Positions 33,159-41,556 of a stretch of DNA of 64,000 nt are shown piece after piece. The notes under the pieces were generated by a model. That model was given only the letters and a program-made list of their open reading frames with translations, had not been told where the DNA came from and made no database searches. Positions within the stretch are counted from its first letter, which is position 1; every line of letters starts with the position of its first letter. The position numbers and the translations under genes were made by a program. Origin of the DNA: Barnesiella merdipullorum (GTDB lineage: Bacteria; Bacteroidota; Bacteroidia; Bacteroidales; Barnesiellaceae); contig DXBT01000014.1 of NCBI GenBank assembly GCA_019116365.1, positions 37,863 to 101,862 on the forward strand. The letters run 5' to 3'.

Positions 33159-33632
33159 ATGAAAATATCGCTACTGGTCGTGGGGAAAACGGTGGAACCG
33201 TACTTCGTTCAAGGTATCGAGGAGTACAGCAAACGGCTCGCTCATTACGTGCCGTTCGAGATGATTGTCATCCCCGAACTGCGCAATACCAAAAGCCTCA
33301 GTACCGACCAGCAGAAGGAGCGGGAGGCCGACCTCATCTTGAAGTCGCTCCTGCCCGGCGATTATATCGTGTTGCTCGACGAGCACGGCAAGGAGTTCAC
33401 CTCGATGCAGTTTGCCTCGTATCTCGAAAAGAAGATGGTCAACGTGGCCAAACGGCTGGTCTTCGTCATCGGGGGGCCCTACGGATTCTCCAACCGCGTT
33501 TACCAGGCAGCCCACGAAAAGATATCGTTATCGAAGATGACCTATTCGCACCAGATGATACGACTCATCTTCACCGAGCAGCTCTATCGTGCCATGACCA
33601 TTCTCAACAACGAACCTTATCATCACGAATAA
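33159..33632 (+). CDS. rlmH: 23S rRNA (pseudouridine1915-N3)-methyltransferase
   Basis: A 157-residue SPOUT-class methyltransferase acting on helix 69 of 23S rRNA. It has LLDEHGKEFTSMQFA and FVIGGPYGFS, the SAM-binding knot motif, and a C-terminal LYRAMTILNNEPYHHE. Length is typical. It is followed after 2 nt by a DUF2490 gene, forming an operon. Confidence 0.96.
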   Translation: MKISLLVVGKTVEPYFVQGIEEYSKRLAHYVPFEMIVIPELRNTKSLSTDQQKEREADLILKSLLPGDYIVLLDEHGKEFTSMQFASYLEKKMVNVAKRLVFVIGGPYGFSNRVYQAAHEKISLSKMTYSHQMIRLIFTEQLYRAMTILNNEPYHHE

Positions 33633-33634
33633 GC

Positions 33635-34306
33635 ATGAAACGGTTTTCCTACAAATCACTCATCGCCTCGGCCCTGCTCCTGGCCTGCGCTATCCCGGCG
33701 GCTCACGCCCGGGAATACAGCAGCGAAGTGGGTACGATGTGGAACTTCACCGTGTCGAAACAGATCGACCGGGTGAACCTGCAACTGCAACAAAACGTAT
33801 GGACTTTGGGCAAATACTACGAGCGGTATATGCCCATCTTCACGGTATCCTACACGGCTATCCCGAAGTACCTGAAGCTGAACGTGCTCTACTATTATAT
33901 GAACCAACAGACTCCCCCGGGCACCTACAAGAACCGCCATCGGTACCACCTGGGGGCGACCTTCTCCTACCCCATCGACCGATGGTCACTGTCGCTCAAC
34001 TCGCGCTTCGAATCGACCTATACCATCGGGAGCGACAAGCCGGTGAACAAGTGGCGCAACAAGCTGCTCTTCAGCTATGCCATTCCAAACAGCCGATGGA
34101 CTCCTTTCTTCCATGCCGACATATTCCTCATGCTCAACGGCAACAAAGCCGGTGAGTTCGACCGGGTATGGTACGACGCCGGGGTCGAATATCGCATCGA
34201 CAACAAAAATTCGATTGAGTGTAAAATTCGGGAAGAACATCTCATCAGCACGGCTCCCCAGCAGCTCAACACCCTGTTCTCACTGGCCTATAAACTGAAA
34301 CTGTAA
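33635..34306 (+). CDS. DUF2490 outer-membrane beta-barrel protein
   Basis: A 223-residue protein with signal peptide (cleavage likely after AAHA). Alternating amphipathic strands and a final aromatic-poor strand (TLFSLAYKLKL) fit a small outer-membrane barrel. The sequence pattern (WNFTVSKQIDRVNLQLQQN, RHRYHLGATFSYPI) matches DUF2490 proteins of Bacteroidota. Its role is unknown. It starts 2 nt after rlmH, so the two are co-transcribed. Confidence 0.82.
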   Translation: MKRFSYKSLIASALLLACAIPAAHAREYSSEVGTMWNFTVSKQIDRVNLQLQQNVWTLGKYYERYMPIFTVSYTAIPKYLKLNVLYYYMNQQTPPGTYKNRHRYHLGATFSYPIDRWSLSLNSRFESTYTIGSDKPVNKWRNKLLFSYAIPNSRWTPFFHADIFLMLNGNKAGEFDRVWYDAGVEYRIDNKNSIECKIREEHLISTAPQQLNTLFSLAYKLKL

Positions 34307-34323
34307 GCACTGTCGGACAAGAG

Positions 34324-35454
34324 CTAATCGACCCAGAAGAGGTCGCTCATCACATCGTCGGAAGTAAAGAGCCCCGCACGCGTGATGCGCAGCACGCCAT
34401 TGTCGAGCGAAAGCCGGCCGGCACGCAAGTGTGGCTGTGCCTGTTCGAGACAGTAGCGCAGGCGAGCCTCACCAAAGTCGGCCCGCAACCGATTCAAGTC
34501 GAGCCCCCAGCAGGTGCGCAACGAGGTGAGTATGCGCTCGTTGTACAGACTGTCGCTACTCTCAAGCTCCTCGTCAAAGGCCACACGCCCTGCCTCGATA
34601 GCCATCACATAGCGAGACAGCGAAGCGGGATTGATGCGCCGCACCCGACCGTCGTAACTGTGAGCCGCGGCTCCCAGCCCCAGATAGGGCACCCCGGTCC
34701 AATATGAGGTATTGTGCCGGGCATAGCGGCCGTCACGGGCAAAATTGGAGATTTCGTAGTGTTCATATCGGGCAGCAGCCAACCGATCGATCAAGCAATC
34801 GAACATCTGCAACGACAACTCCTCGTCGCACTCCCTCACCTCACCCCGCTCACGCATGCGCCACAAAGGGGTGCCCTCTTCGTAGATGAGATTGTAGGCC
34901 GAGAGGTGAGGCACACCCAGTGCCACGGCCTGTTGCAGATTGGCCTGCCAGGCCTCAAGAGTCTGGCCCGGCAATCCATAAATAAGGTCAATACTGATAT
35001 TGTCGTAACCGGCGGCCTGGCAACGCTCCACGGCCTCGACAGCCCCCCGGGCCGTATGCCGCCGACGCAGGAAAGCCAAGTCGGCATCGGAGAAACTCTG
35101 TACCCCCATACTCAGGCGGTTGACCGGTGTCTCTTTCAACGAGGCAATAAACTGCGGAGTCACATCGTCGGGGTTTGCCTCGAGGGTCACCTCGCTGCAC
35201 GCCCCCCAATCGACCACCGTCGAGAGAGCGGCGAACAACCGGGCGCGCTCGGCCGTCGAGAGTGTCGAGGGAGTGCCACCGCCCAGATAGACAGTCGATA
35301 CCGGCTCACTCCCCAACTCGGCCCGGCGCAGTTCCAGCTCGCGACACACCGCCTCGACATAGCGCCCGCGCCACGACGAATCGGTCGAAGAGAAGAAATC
35401 GCAATAGACACAGCGACTCGCACAAAACGGAATATGGATATAGATGCCAGCCAT
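34324..35454 (-). CDS. hemW: HemW-like radical SAM heme chaperone (formerly HemN-like)
   Basis: A 376-residue radical SAM protein. I chose the ATG at 35454 (MAGIYIHIPFCASRCVYCDF), because this is the usual family start and a promoter lies directly behind it. The cluster motif is CxxxCxxC in FCASRCVYC. YLGGGTPSTLS, SMGVQSF and the C-terminal HemN domain are present. HemW binds heme and passes it to respiratory proteins; it lacks the extra Cys of true coproporphyrinogen oxidases (CxxxCxxC only, not CxxxCxxCxC). Its short or absent leader is noted separately. Confidence 0.93.
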   Translation of the reverse strand: MAGIYIHIPFCASRCVYCDFFSSTDSSWRGRYVEAVCRELELRRAELGSEPVSTVYLGGGTPSTLSTAERARLFAALSTVVDWGACSEVTLEANPDDVTPQFIASLKETPVNRLSMGVQSFSDADLAFLRRRHTARGAVEAVERCQAAGYDNISIDLIYGLPGQTLEAWQANLQQAVALGVPHLSAYNLIYEEGTPLWRMRERGEVRECDEELSLQMFDCLIDRLAAARYEHYEISNFARDGRYARHNTSYWTGVPYLGLGAAAHSYDGRVRRINPASLSRYVMAIEAGRVAFDEELESSDSLYNERILTSLRTCWGLDLNRLRADFGEARLRYCLEQAQPHLRAGRLSLDNGVLRITRAGLFTSDDVMSDLFWVD

Positions 35455-35461
35455 CGGGATA

Positions 35462-35492
35462 CAAAAATACAAAACTTCGATTCACAAACAAT
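35462..35492 (-). promoter_or_regulatory. hemW promoter, predicted almost leaderless message
   Basis: On the minus strand ATTG (35492-35489), a 19-nt spacer and TATTTTTG (35469-35462). The start point should fall within a few nt of the ATG at 35454, which leaves no room for a ribosome binding site. Confidence 0.6.
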
Positions 35493-35515
35493 GTTTTGTA
35501 ACATAGTTCTCGTCG

Positions 35516-35587
35516 TTGCTTTTTCGAAATATAATTTCTAATTTGCGAACGCTTTGTTTCAAACGCCACAAGCGTTCTTGTTTTATT
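35516..35587 (+). promoter_or_regulatory. Promoter and leader hairpin of the EF-G-like gene
   Basis: TTG (35516-35518), a 20-nt spacer and TAATTTG (35539-35545), a near-consensus promoter. Just behind it GAACGCTT (35547-35554) pairs with AAGCGTTC (35570-35577), followed by TTGTTTT, which resembles a terminator or attenuator in the 50-nt leader. Confidence 0.45.
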
Positions 35588-35602
35588 AAAAACTTTAATA
35601 TC

Positions 35603-37762
35603 ATGAAAGTTTACCAATCTCACGAAATCAAAAACATTGCCCTCTTGGGTAGTAAAGGCTCGGGTAAGACCACCCTCGCAGAAGCTATGCTCTACGAGTG
35701 TGGCGTAATAAAACGCCGCGGGACTGTCGAAGGAAAGAACACCGTATCGGACTATTTCCCTGTGGAAAAAGAGTATGGCTACTCGGTATTTTCCACAGTT
35801 TTTTATGCCGAATTTTTAGGAAAGAAACTCAACGTAATAGATTGCCCGGGAGCCGACGACTTCGTGGGTAGCGCTATCACCGCCCTCAATGTAACGGATA
35901 CGGGAGTTATCGTCATCGACTCGCAGTATGGAGTCGAGGTAGGAACTCAAAACATCTTCCGTACCGCCGAAAGCCTGAACAAACCCATTCTTTTCGCCAT
36001 GAACCAACTCGACGGCGAAAAGGCCGATTACGAAAACGTAATCCACCAGATGCGCGAGACATTCGGCAACCGAATCGTTCAAGTGCAATACCCGCTCAGT
36101 TGCGGGCCGTCGTTCAACGCCATGATCGACGTACTGCTCATGAAAATGTACAGCTGGTCGCCCGAAGGCGGCAAGCCCACTATATCTGAAATTCCCGAGA
36201 GCGAAATGGAAAAAGCCCGGGAGCTGAACCAAAAACTGGTAGAGGCCGCCGCCGAAAACGACGAGACTCTGATGGAGAAATTCTTCGAGCAAGGCTCCTT
36301 GACCGAAGACGAGATGCGCGAAGGTATCCGCAAGGGATTGGTAACCCGCAGCATCTACCCGGTATTCTGCGTGAGCGCCCTGCGCGACATGGGTGTGCGC
36401 CGCATGATGGAGTTCCTCGGCAACGTGGTTCCCTTCGTATCGGAGATGCCCAAACCCGTCAACACCGCAGGCGAAGAGGTTGCTCCCGACGCCAACGGCC
36501 CCACAAGCCTCTTCTGCTTCAAGACCACGGTCGAGCCTCACATTGGCGAGGTATCCTACTTCAAAGTCATGTCGGGTACCGTGCATCAGGGCGACGACCT
36601 TGTGAATGTAGATCGTGGCGACGGCCGCGAGCGATTGGCCCAACTCTTCTGCGTGTGCGGCCAGATACGCACCCCGGTCGAGGAGCTGGTAGCCGGCGAT
36701 ATAGGCGCATCGGTCAAGCTCAAGGATGTACGCACCGGAAACACTCTCGATGCCAAAGGCTGCGAGTATCACTTCGACTTCATCAAATACCCGGCACCCA
36801 AGTACCAACGTGCCATCAAACCCGTCAATGAATCGGATGCCGAGAAGCTGAGCGAAATTCTCACCCGCATGCACGAGGAGGATCCCACCTGGCAAATCGA
36901 ACAGTCGAAAGAGTTGAAACAAACCATCGTATCGGGACAGGGCGAATTCCACCTGCGCACCCTCAAATGGCGTATCGAAAACAACGACAAACTCCCCGTC
37001 GAGTTCATCGAGCCCCGCATCCCCTACCGCGAGACCATTACCAAGGCTGCCCGGGCCGACTACCGCCACAAGAAACAGTCGGGCGGTGCCGGACAGTTTG
37101 GCGAGGTACACCTCATCGTCGAGCCCTACTACGAAGGGATGCCTGCCCCCGACACCTACAAGTTCAACAACCAGGAGTACCGCATGAACGTGCGCGACAC
37201 CCAAACCATCGACCTCGAATGGGGCGGCAAGCTGGTCGTTTGCAACTGTATCGTGGGTGGTGCCATCGATGCCCGCTTTATCCCGGCCATCGTCAAAGGT
37301 CTGATGGACCGCATGGAGCAAGGCCCCCTCACCGGTTCATATGCCCGCGACGTGAGAGTATGCATTTACGACGGTAAGATGCACCCGGTTGACTCGAACG
37401 AAATCTCCTTCCGCCTGGCCGGCCGCAACGCTTTCAGCGAAGCCTTCCGCAACGCCGGGCCCAAGATTCTCGAACCGGTTTATGACGTGGAGGTACTCAC
37501 CCCGTCGGATGTCATGGGCGACGTGATGAGCGACCTACAAGGACGCCGGGCCATCATCATGGGTATGTCGAGCGAAAAGGGTTTCGAAAAGATTACAGCC
37601 AAAGTTCCTTTGAAAGAGATGTCATCCTACTCGACCGCCCTCAGTTCAATTACCGGCGGGCGCTCCTCTTTCTCGATGAAATTTGCCTCTTACGAGCTCG
37701 TACCCTCTGACGTTCAAGAGAAACTGCTCAAGGCTTACGAAGCCGAACAAACCGACGAATAA
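35603..37762 (+). CDS. Elongation factor G-like GTPase (EF-G paralogue)
   Basis: A 719-residue translational GTPase, starting at MKVYQSHEIKNIALLGSKGS. P-loop LLGSKGSGKTTLAEA (G1), CPGADDF (G3), MNQLD (G4, with Q instead of K) and the C-terminal domains IV and V (SGGAGQFGEVHLIVEP, YDVEVLTPSDVMGDVMSDLQ) are all visible. The G4 and G3 motifs differ from canonical EF-G (NKMD, DTPGH). It belongs to the EF-G-like proteins common in Bacteroidota that run beside the main fusA; some of these bind ribosomes without using GTP hydrolysis for translocation. It is monocistronic, with a strong terminator. Confidence 0.9.
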   Translation: MKVYQSHEIKNIALLGSKGSGKTTLAEAMLYECGVIKRRGTVEGKNTVSDYFPVEKEYGYSVFSTVFYAEFLGKKLNVIDCPGADDFVGSAITALNVTDTGVIVIDSQYGVEVGTQNIFRTAESLNKPILFAMNQLDGEKADYENVIHQMRETFGNRIVQVQYPLSCGPSFNAMIDVLLMKMYSWSPEGGKPTISEIPESEMEKARELNQKLVEAAAENDETLMEKFFEQGSLTEDEMREGIRKGLVTRSIYPVFCVSALRDMGVRRMMEFLGNVVPFVSEMPKPVNTAGEEVAPDANGPTSLFCFKTTVEPHIGEVSYFKVMSGTVHQGDDLVNVDRGDGRERLAQLFCVCGQIRTPVEELVAGDIGASVKLKDVRTGNTLDAKGCEYHFDFIKYPAPKYQRAIKPVNESDAEKLSEILTRMHEEDPTWQIEQSKELKQTIVSGQGEFHLRTLKWRIENNDKLPVEFIEPRIPYRETITKAARADYRHKKQSGGAGQFGEVHLIVEPYYEGMPAPDTYKFNNQEYRMNVRDTQTIDLEWGGKLVVCNCIVGGAIDARFIPAIVKGLMDRMEQGPLTGSYARDVRVCIYDGKMHPVDSNEISFRLAGRNAFSEAFRNAGPKILEPVYDVEVLTPSDVMGDVMSDLQGRRAIIMGMSSEKGFEKITAKVPLKEMSSYSTALSSITGGRSSFSMKFASYELVPSDVQEKLLKAYEAEQTDE

Positions 37763-37783
37763 GCCCCACTCTGTTAAATAATC

Positions 37784-37816
37784 AAAAAGCCACTGGTTTT
37801 TCCCAGTGGCTTTTTT
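37784..37816 (+). terminator. Terminator of the EF-G-like gene
   Basis: A 13-bp stem (AAAAAGCCACTGG with its complement at 37803-37815) and TTTTT-containing loop, with a run of six T. Its last T residues are the -33 element of the rprXY promoter. Confidence 0.9.
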
Positions 37817-37844
37817 GCATATAAACATTTATTTGTTAAATTTG
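37814..37844 (+). promoter_or_regulatory. rprXY promoter
   Basis: TTTG (37814-37817), a 19-nt spacer and TAAATTTG (37837-37844), an exact consensus. The start would be near 37851, giving a leader of about 144 nt with self-complementary segments (GAGTGTTTA near 37906 with TAGACACTC near 37950). Confidence 0.7.
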
Positions 37845-37994
37845 CAGAAATTGTTAACAATAAACAGTTATAGGTTTTCATAAAATAAAACAAAAATAGC
37901 GGATTGAGTGTTTATGTAATAAATTTTACAAACGATGTAAAAAAAATAGACACTCACACTCGCTCAACAGGAAAAAGATAGAGAGGCAACCACA

Positions 37995-39536
37995 ATGAAA
38001 AAGTCAACAATCTGGCTACTGGCCATCATCATGGCTCTCACGTTTATCGGTTTGCTCTACATACAAATCATGTATATGGAGAATATGATAAAAATGAGAA
38101 ACGAGCAATTTACCGAAGCCGTAAAGAGGAGCCTGTATGCCGTATCGACAAGCCTCGAACTGGACGAGACCCAACGTTATCTGGACGAATATCTGGAAGA
38201 GGAGGAGAAGAAGATGCTCTCGTCCTACAGCCGGCAAACCGACCAGCAAGACATCACTTCGCATCACCAGTTTTCCATCGTATCGCCCGACGGGACGGTA
38301 GCCAACTTCTCATTCCGGGAGCAGACGAGTACCATCATTACCCCGGCTACACCCCGTCCCCAAGACCACAATACCCTCATCAGCACCTATCGCAACATGC
38401 AGGAGGCTCGCAAGGGACAATACCTCTACCAGAAGGGGCTGTTGAACGAAGTGATACTCAACATGCTCAGCAAAGCCAGCACACGGCCCGTGCTGGAGCG
38501 CATCGATATCAACAAACTGGAAACCTACCTGAAGTCGGAGTTTGAGAACAACGGCCTCAACCTGCCGTTCCAGTTTGCCATCTACAACAAGAACGAAAAG
38601 ATTCTGTACAGCTCCAACCAATACGATCCCAAGATCGAGGGGAACCTCTTCACACAGGCCATCTTCCCCAACGATCCGCCGGCCCGTATCAACTACCTGA
38701 AGGTCTATTTCCCCACCAAACGGAACTACATATCGAGTTCGGTCAAGTTCATGATCCCCTCGTTTGCCTTCACCCTCATTCTGTTGGTAACCTTCCTCTT
38801 CACCATCATCACTGCCTTCCGTCAAAAGAAGCTCACCGAGATGAAGAACGACTTTATCAACAACATGACCCACGAGTTCAAGACCCCCATATCGACCATA
38901 TCGCTGGCCGCACAAATGCTCAACGACCCCTCGGTCTCGAAGAGCCCGGCCCTGTTCCAACACATATCGGGCGTGATCAACGACGAGACCAAGCGCCTGC
39001 GGTTCCAGGTCGAGAAGGTGTTGCAGATGTCGATGTTTGACCGGCAAAAGACACTCATGAAACTGCATAACGTCGATGTCAACGACATTGTCACAAGCGT
39101 GATGAGTACCTTTAAACTCAAGGTCGAGAAGTATGGCGGTGTAATCGACGCCGATCTCGAGGCCGAAGACGCCATTGTATCGGTCGATGAGATGCACTTT
39201 ACCAACGTCATATTCAACCTGCTCGACAACGCCGTGAAGTACCGCCGCGAAGAGGAGCCCCTCTCGCTCTTCATCCGCACCCGCACCATTGGCGACAAGG
39301 TAGAGATATCGATTCGCGACAATGGTATAGGTATCAAACGGGAAGATCTGAAAAAGATATTCGACAAGTTCTATCGCGTATCTACCGGCAACCGCCACGA
39401 CGTGAAAGGATTCGGGCTGGGCCTCGCCTACGTCCACAAAATCATCACCGACCTCAAGGGCGACATCCGCGTAGAGAGCGAAATCAACCAGGGTTCGACA
39501 TTTATAATTACACTACCACTAATAAAAAACAAATGA
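37995..39536 (+). CDS. rprX: Sensor histidine kinase RprX
   Basis: A 513-residue inner-membrane kinase. TM helices lie at about 5-25 and 253-273 around a ~225-residue periplasmic domain. There is no HAMP-like stretch of note. HisKA has His293 in NNMTHEFKTPIS and HATPase_c has NLLDNAVKY and DNGIGI. Size and layout match RprX, the sensor of the Bacteroides RprXY pair. Its stop overlaps the rprY start by 4 nt (ATGA). The long leader may regulate translation. Confidence 0.92.
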   Translation: MKKSTIWLLAIIMALTFIGLLYIQIMYMENMIKMRNEQFTEAVKRSLYAVSTSLELDETQRYLDEYLEEEEKKMLSSYSRQTDQQDITSHHQFSIVSPDGTVANFSFREQTSTIITPATPRPQDHNTLISTYRNMQEARKGQYLYQKGLLNEVILNMLSKASTRPVLERIDINKLETYLKSEFENNGLNLPFQFAIYNKNEKILYSSNQYDPKIEGNLFTQAIFPNDPPARINYLKVYFPTKRNYISSSVKFMIPSFAFTLILLVTFLFTIITAFRQKKLTEMKNDFINNMTHEFKTPISTISLAAQMLNDPSVSKSPALFQHISGVINDETKRLRFQVEKVLQMSMFDRQKTLMKLHNVDVNDIVTSVMSTFKLKVEKYGGVIDADLEAEDAIVSVDEMHFTNVIFNLLDNAVKYRREEEPLSLFIRTRTIGDKVEISIRDNGIGIKREDLKKIFDKFYRVSTGNRHDVKGFGLGLAYVHKIITDLKGDIRVESEINQGSTFIITLPLIKNK

Positions 39537-40249
39537 CTATGGAAGAAAGATTGCGTATTCTACTATGCGAAGATGATGAAAATCTTGGCATGCTGTTAAG
39601 AGAGTATTTGCAAGCCAAAGGCTACGCCGCCGACCTCTTCTCCGACGGAGAGAGCGGTTACAAGGCTTTTCTCAAAGGCAAATACGACCTGTGCGTACTC
39701 GACGTGATGATGCCTAAAAAAGACGGATTCACGCTGGCTCAAGAAATTCGTACCGTAAACGGAGAAGTCCCCATCATATTCTTGACTGCAAAATCGCTCA
39801 AGGAAGATATTCTCGAAGGATTCAAGATCGGAGCCGACGACTACATTACCAAACCCTTCAGCATGGAGGAGCTCGTGTTCCGTATCGAAGCCATCCTGCG
39901 TCGCGTAAAAGGCAAGAAGGGCAAAGAGGTGACCATGTACAAGATTGGCCGCTTCACCTTCGACACCCAAAAACAGGTTCTCGCCATCGACGACAAGAGC
40001 ACCAAACTCACCACCAAAGAGTCGGAGTTGCTCAGCCTCCTGTGCGCCCACGTCAACGAGATACTCGAGCGTAACTTTGCCCTCAAGACCATCTGGATCG
40101 ACGACAATTACTTCAACGCACGAAGCATGGATGTTTACATTACCAAACTGCGTAAACACCTCAAAGACGATCCCTCGATCGAGATCATCAATATCCACGG
40201 CAAGGGTTACAAGCTCATCGCTCCCGACGTAGAAGCCAAAACGAAATAA
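39533..40249 (+). CDS. rprY: Response regulator RprY, OmpR/PhoB family
   Basis: A 238-residue regulator. The REC domain (about 8-122) has the acidic pair in LLCEDDEN and phospho-acceptor Asp57 in LCVLDVMMPKKDG, with Lys in DYITKPFS. The C-terminal winged helix is at about 138-232 (LTTKESELLSLLCAH, SMDVYITKLRKHL). It binds DNA when phosphorylated by RprX. In Porphyromonas, RprY controls stress and respiratory genes; targets in this organism are not shown. An alternative start is the third codon (Met). Confidence 0.94.
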   Translation: MTMEERLRILLCEDDENLGMLLREYLQAKGYAADLFSDGESGYKAFLKGKYDLCVLDVMMPKKDGFTLAQEIRTVNGEVPIIFLTAKSLKEDILEGFKIGADDYITKPFSMEELVFRIEAILRRVKGKKGKEVTMYKIGRFTFDTQKQVLAIDDKSTKLTTKESELLSLLCAHVNEILERNFALKTIWIDDNYFNARSMDVYITKLRKHLKDDPSIEIINIHGKGYKLIAPDVEAKTK

Positions 40250-40265
40250 TACGATACTCATCCCT

Positions 40266-40300
40266 GGAAAGGCGGCCCCCAAAAGCCGCCTTTCCTCATC
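40266..40300 (+). terminator. rprXY terminator
   Basis: An 11-bp perfect stem (GGAAAGGCGGC with GCCGCCTTTCC, 40266-40276 and 40285-40295). The tail is only partly T-rich. Confidence 0.75.
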
Positions 40301-40361
40301 TATATACCCTTCCTCGACAACCACAAAAAGACGGCTCTTCCATAAAGAATTCATCTTAAAA

Positions 40362-40392
40362 TTTGTTTCTCCACCAGGGAACATTATCTTTG
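40362..40392 (+). promoter_or_regulatory. plsC promoter
   Basis: TTTG (40362-40365), a 19-nt spacer and TATCTTTG (40385-40392), a perfect Bacteroidota promoter. The start would be about 15 nt before the ATG. Confidence 0.75.
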
Positions 40393-40415
40393 CAATCAAA
40401 CCAAAAGAGACAAAC

Positions 40416-41162
40416 ATGTTACGCATCCTTACATTCCTATACCAGTGGCTCATCGCCATCCCCATCCTGTTCATACTCACCCTGCTCACCGCACTCATCA
40501 CCCTCATAGGCTGCCGGCTGGGTAACGGCAACGTGTGGGGATACTACCCGGCCCACATCTGGTCGCGGCTGGTGTGCATTTTCTCGCTCGTGCGCATCGA
40601 GGTGCACGGCCGCGAAAACATCGACCCCAACACCTCCTATGTGTTCGTGGCCAACCACCAGGGAGCCTACGACATATTCCTCATCTACGGATACCTCAAC
40701 CACAACTTCAAATGGATGATGAAAAAGAGCCTGCGCCACATCCCCTTCGTGGGAAGCGCCTGCGCCGCCGCCGGCCACATCTTTGTCGATAAATCCACCC
40801 CCAGCGGGGTCAAAGAGACCCTGCAAAAGGCCGAAGCCACCTTGCAGGGCGGCATGTCGCTCGTCGTGTTCCCCGAGGGAGCCCGCACCTGGACAGGTGC
40901 CATGCGGCCCTTCAAACGGGGAGCCTACCAGCTTGCCGTAGAATTTTCGCTTCCCGTAGTGCCCCTTACCATCGATGGCGCCTTCGCCGTGATGCCTCGC
41001 ACCACCTACAACTTCAAGCCCGGCAAAATCGTTCTCACCATACACCCGCCCATCTATCCCGATGCAAATGAGGGGCATGACCTCGAACGTCTGATGCAGG
41101 AGTCGTACCAAGCCATAGAATCGGCCCTGCCTCTGAAATACCAGAGTGTAAAAAAATCTTAA
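40416..41162 (+). CDS. plsC: 1-acyl-sn-glycerol-3-phosphate acyltransferase
   Basis: A 248-residue membrane-bound enzyme that adds the second acyl chain in phosphatidic acid synthesis. An N-terminal membrane helix (WLIAIPILFILTLLTALITL) is followed by the PlsC motif NHQGAYDIF (H-x4-D) and FPEGART (substrate-binding). Length is normal. It is monocistronic and is followed by a tRNA gene. Confidence 0.93.
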   Translation: MLRILTFLYQWLIAIPILFILTLLTALITLIGCRLGNGNVWGYYPAHIWSRLVCIFSLVRIEVHGRENIDPNTSYVFVANHQGAYDIFLIYGYLNHNFKWMMKKSLRHIPFVGSACAAAGHIFVDKSTPSGVKETLQKAEATLQGGMSLVVFPEGARTWTGAMRPFKRGAYQLAVEFSLPVVPLTIDGAFAVMPRTTYNFKPGKIVLTIHPPIYPDANEGHDLERLMQESYQAIESALPLKYQSVKKS

Positions 41163-41237
41163 TCCCTAGAAAAATTACCGGCCAAACGATGGTCATATAA
41201 AAATAAAATTGCAACTTTGCAGTCGCAAAACAAAGCT

Positions 41238-41308
41238 TGTCCGGTGGTGTAATGGTAGCACTTCGGATTCTGGTTCCGCCTGTGAGGGTTCGAATCCTTC
41301 CCGGACAA
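41238..41308 (+). tRNA. tRNA-Gln (anticodon CTG)
   Basis: A 71-nt cloverleaf: acceptor TGTCCGG/CCGGACA, anticodon stem TCGGA/TCCGC (one mismatched pair at the end) with loop TTCTGGT (anticodon CTG) and T-arm GAGGG TTCGAAT CCTTC. The first base T is typical of tRNA-Gln. A gene with the TTG anticodon is not in this window. Confidence 0.92.
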
Positions 41309-41309
41309 C

Positions 41310-41347
41310 AAAAAGCCATCTTCTCTACATGTGAAGATGGCTTTTTT
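41310..41347 (+). terminator. tRNA-Gln terminator
   Basis: A 13-bp stem (AAAAGCCATCTTC with GAAGATGGCTTTT) and 9-nt loop, with six T. It begins right behind the tRNA 3' end. Confidence 0.9.
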
Positions 41348-41556
41348 GTATCCTGTTCACCCCCCGATATCGGGACAATCCGGCAAATATCCTCCCGCAC
41401 ATTGCCCATATTAGACATTTTTTTTACATCTTTGTAAAAGATAGAAAGCGGTTCGGTATGACCAAACCCGAAGAACCCAATTCCCCGTTTGTCTCTGCCC
41501 GACCCTTCGCTATCTGTATATTGGACATTCGATTGTAGCCCTAAAACCATTTCGAC

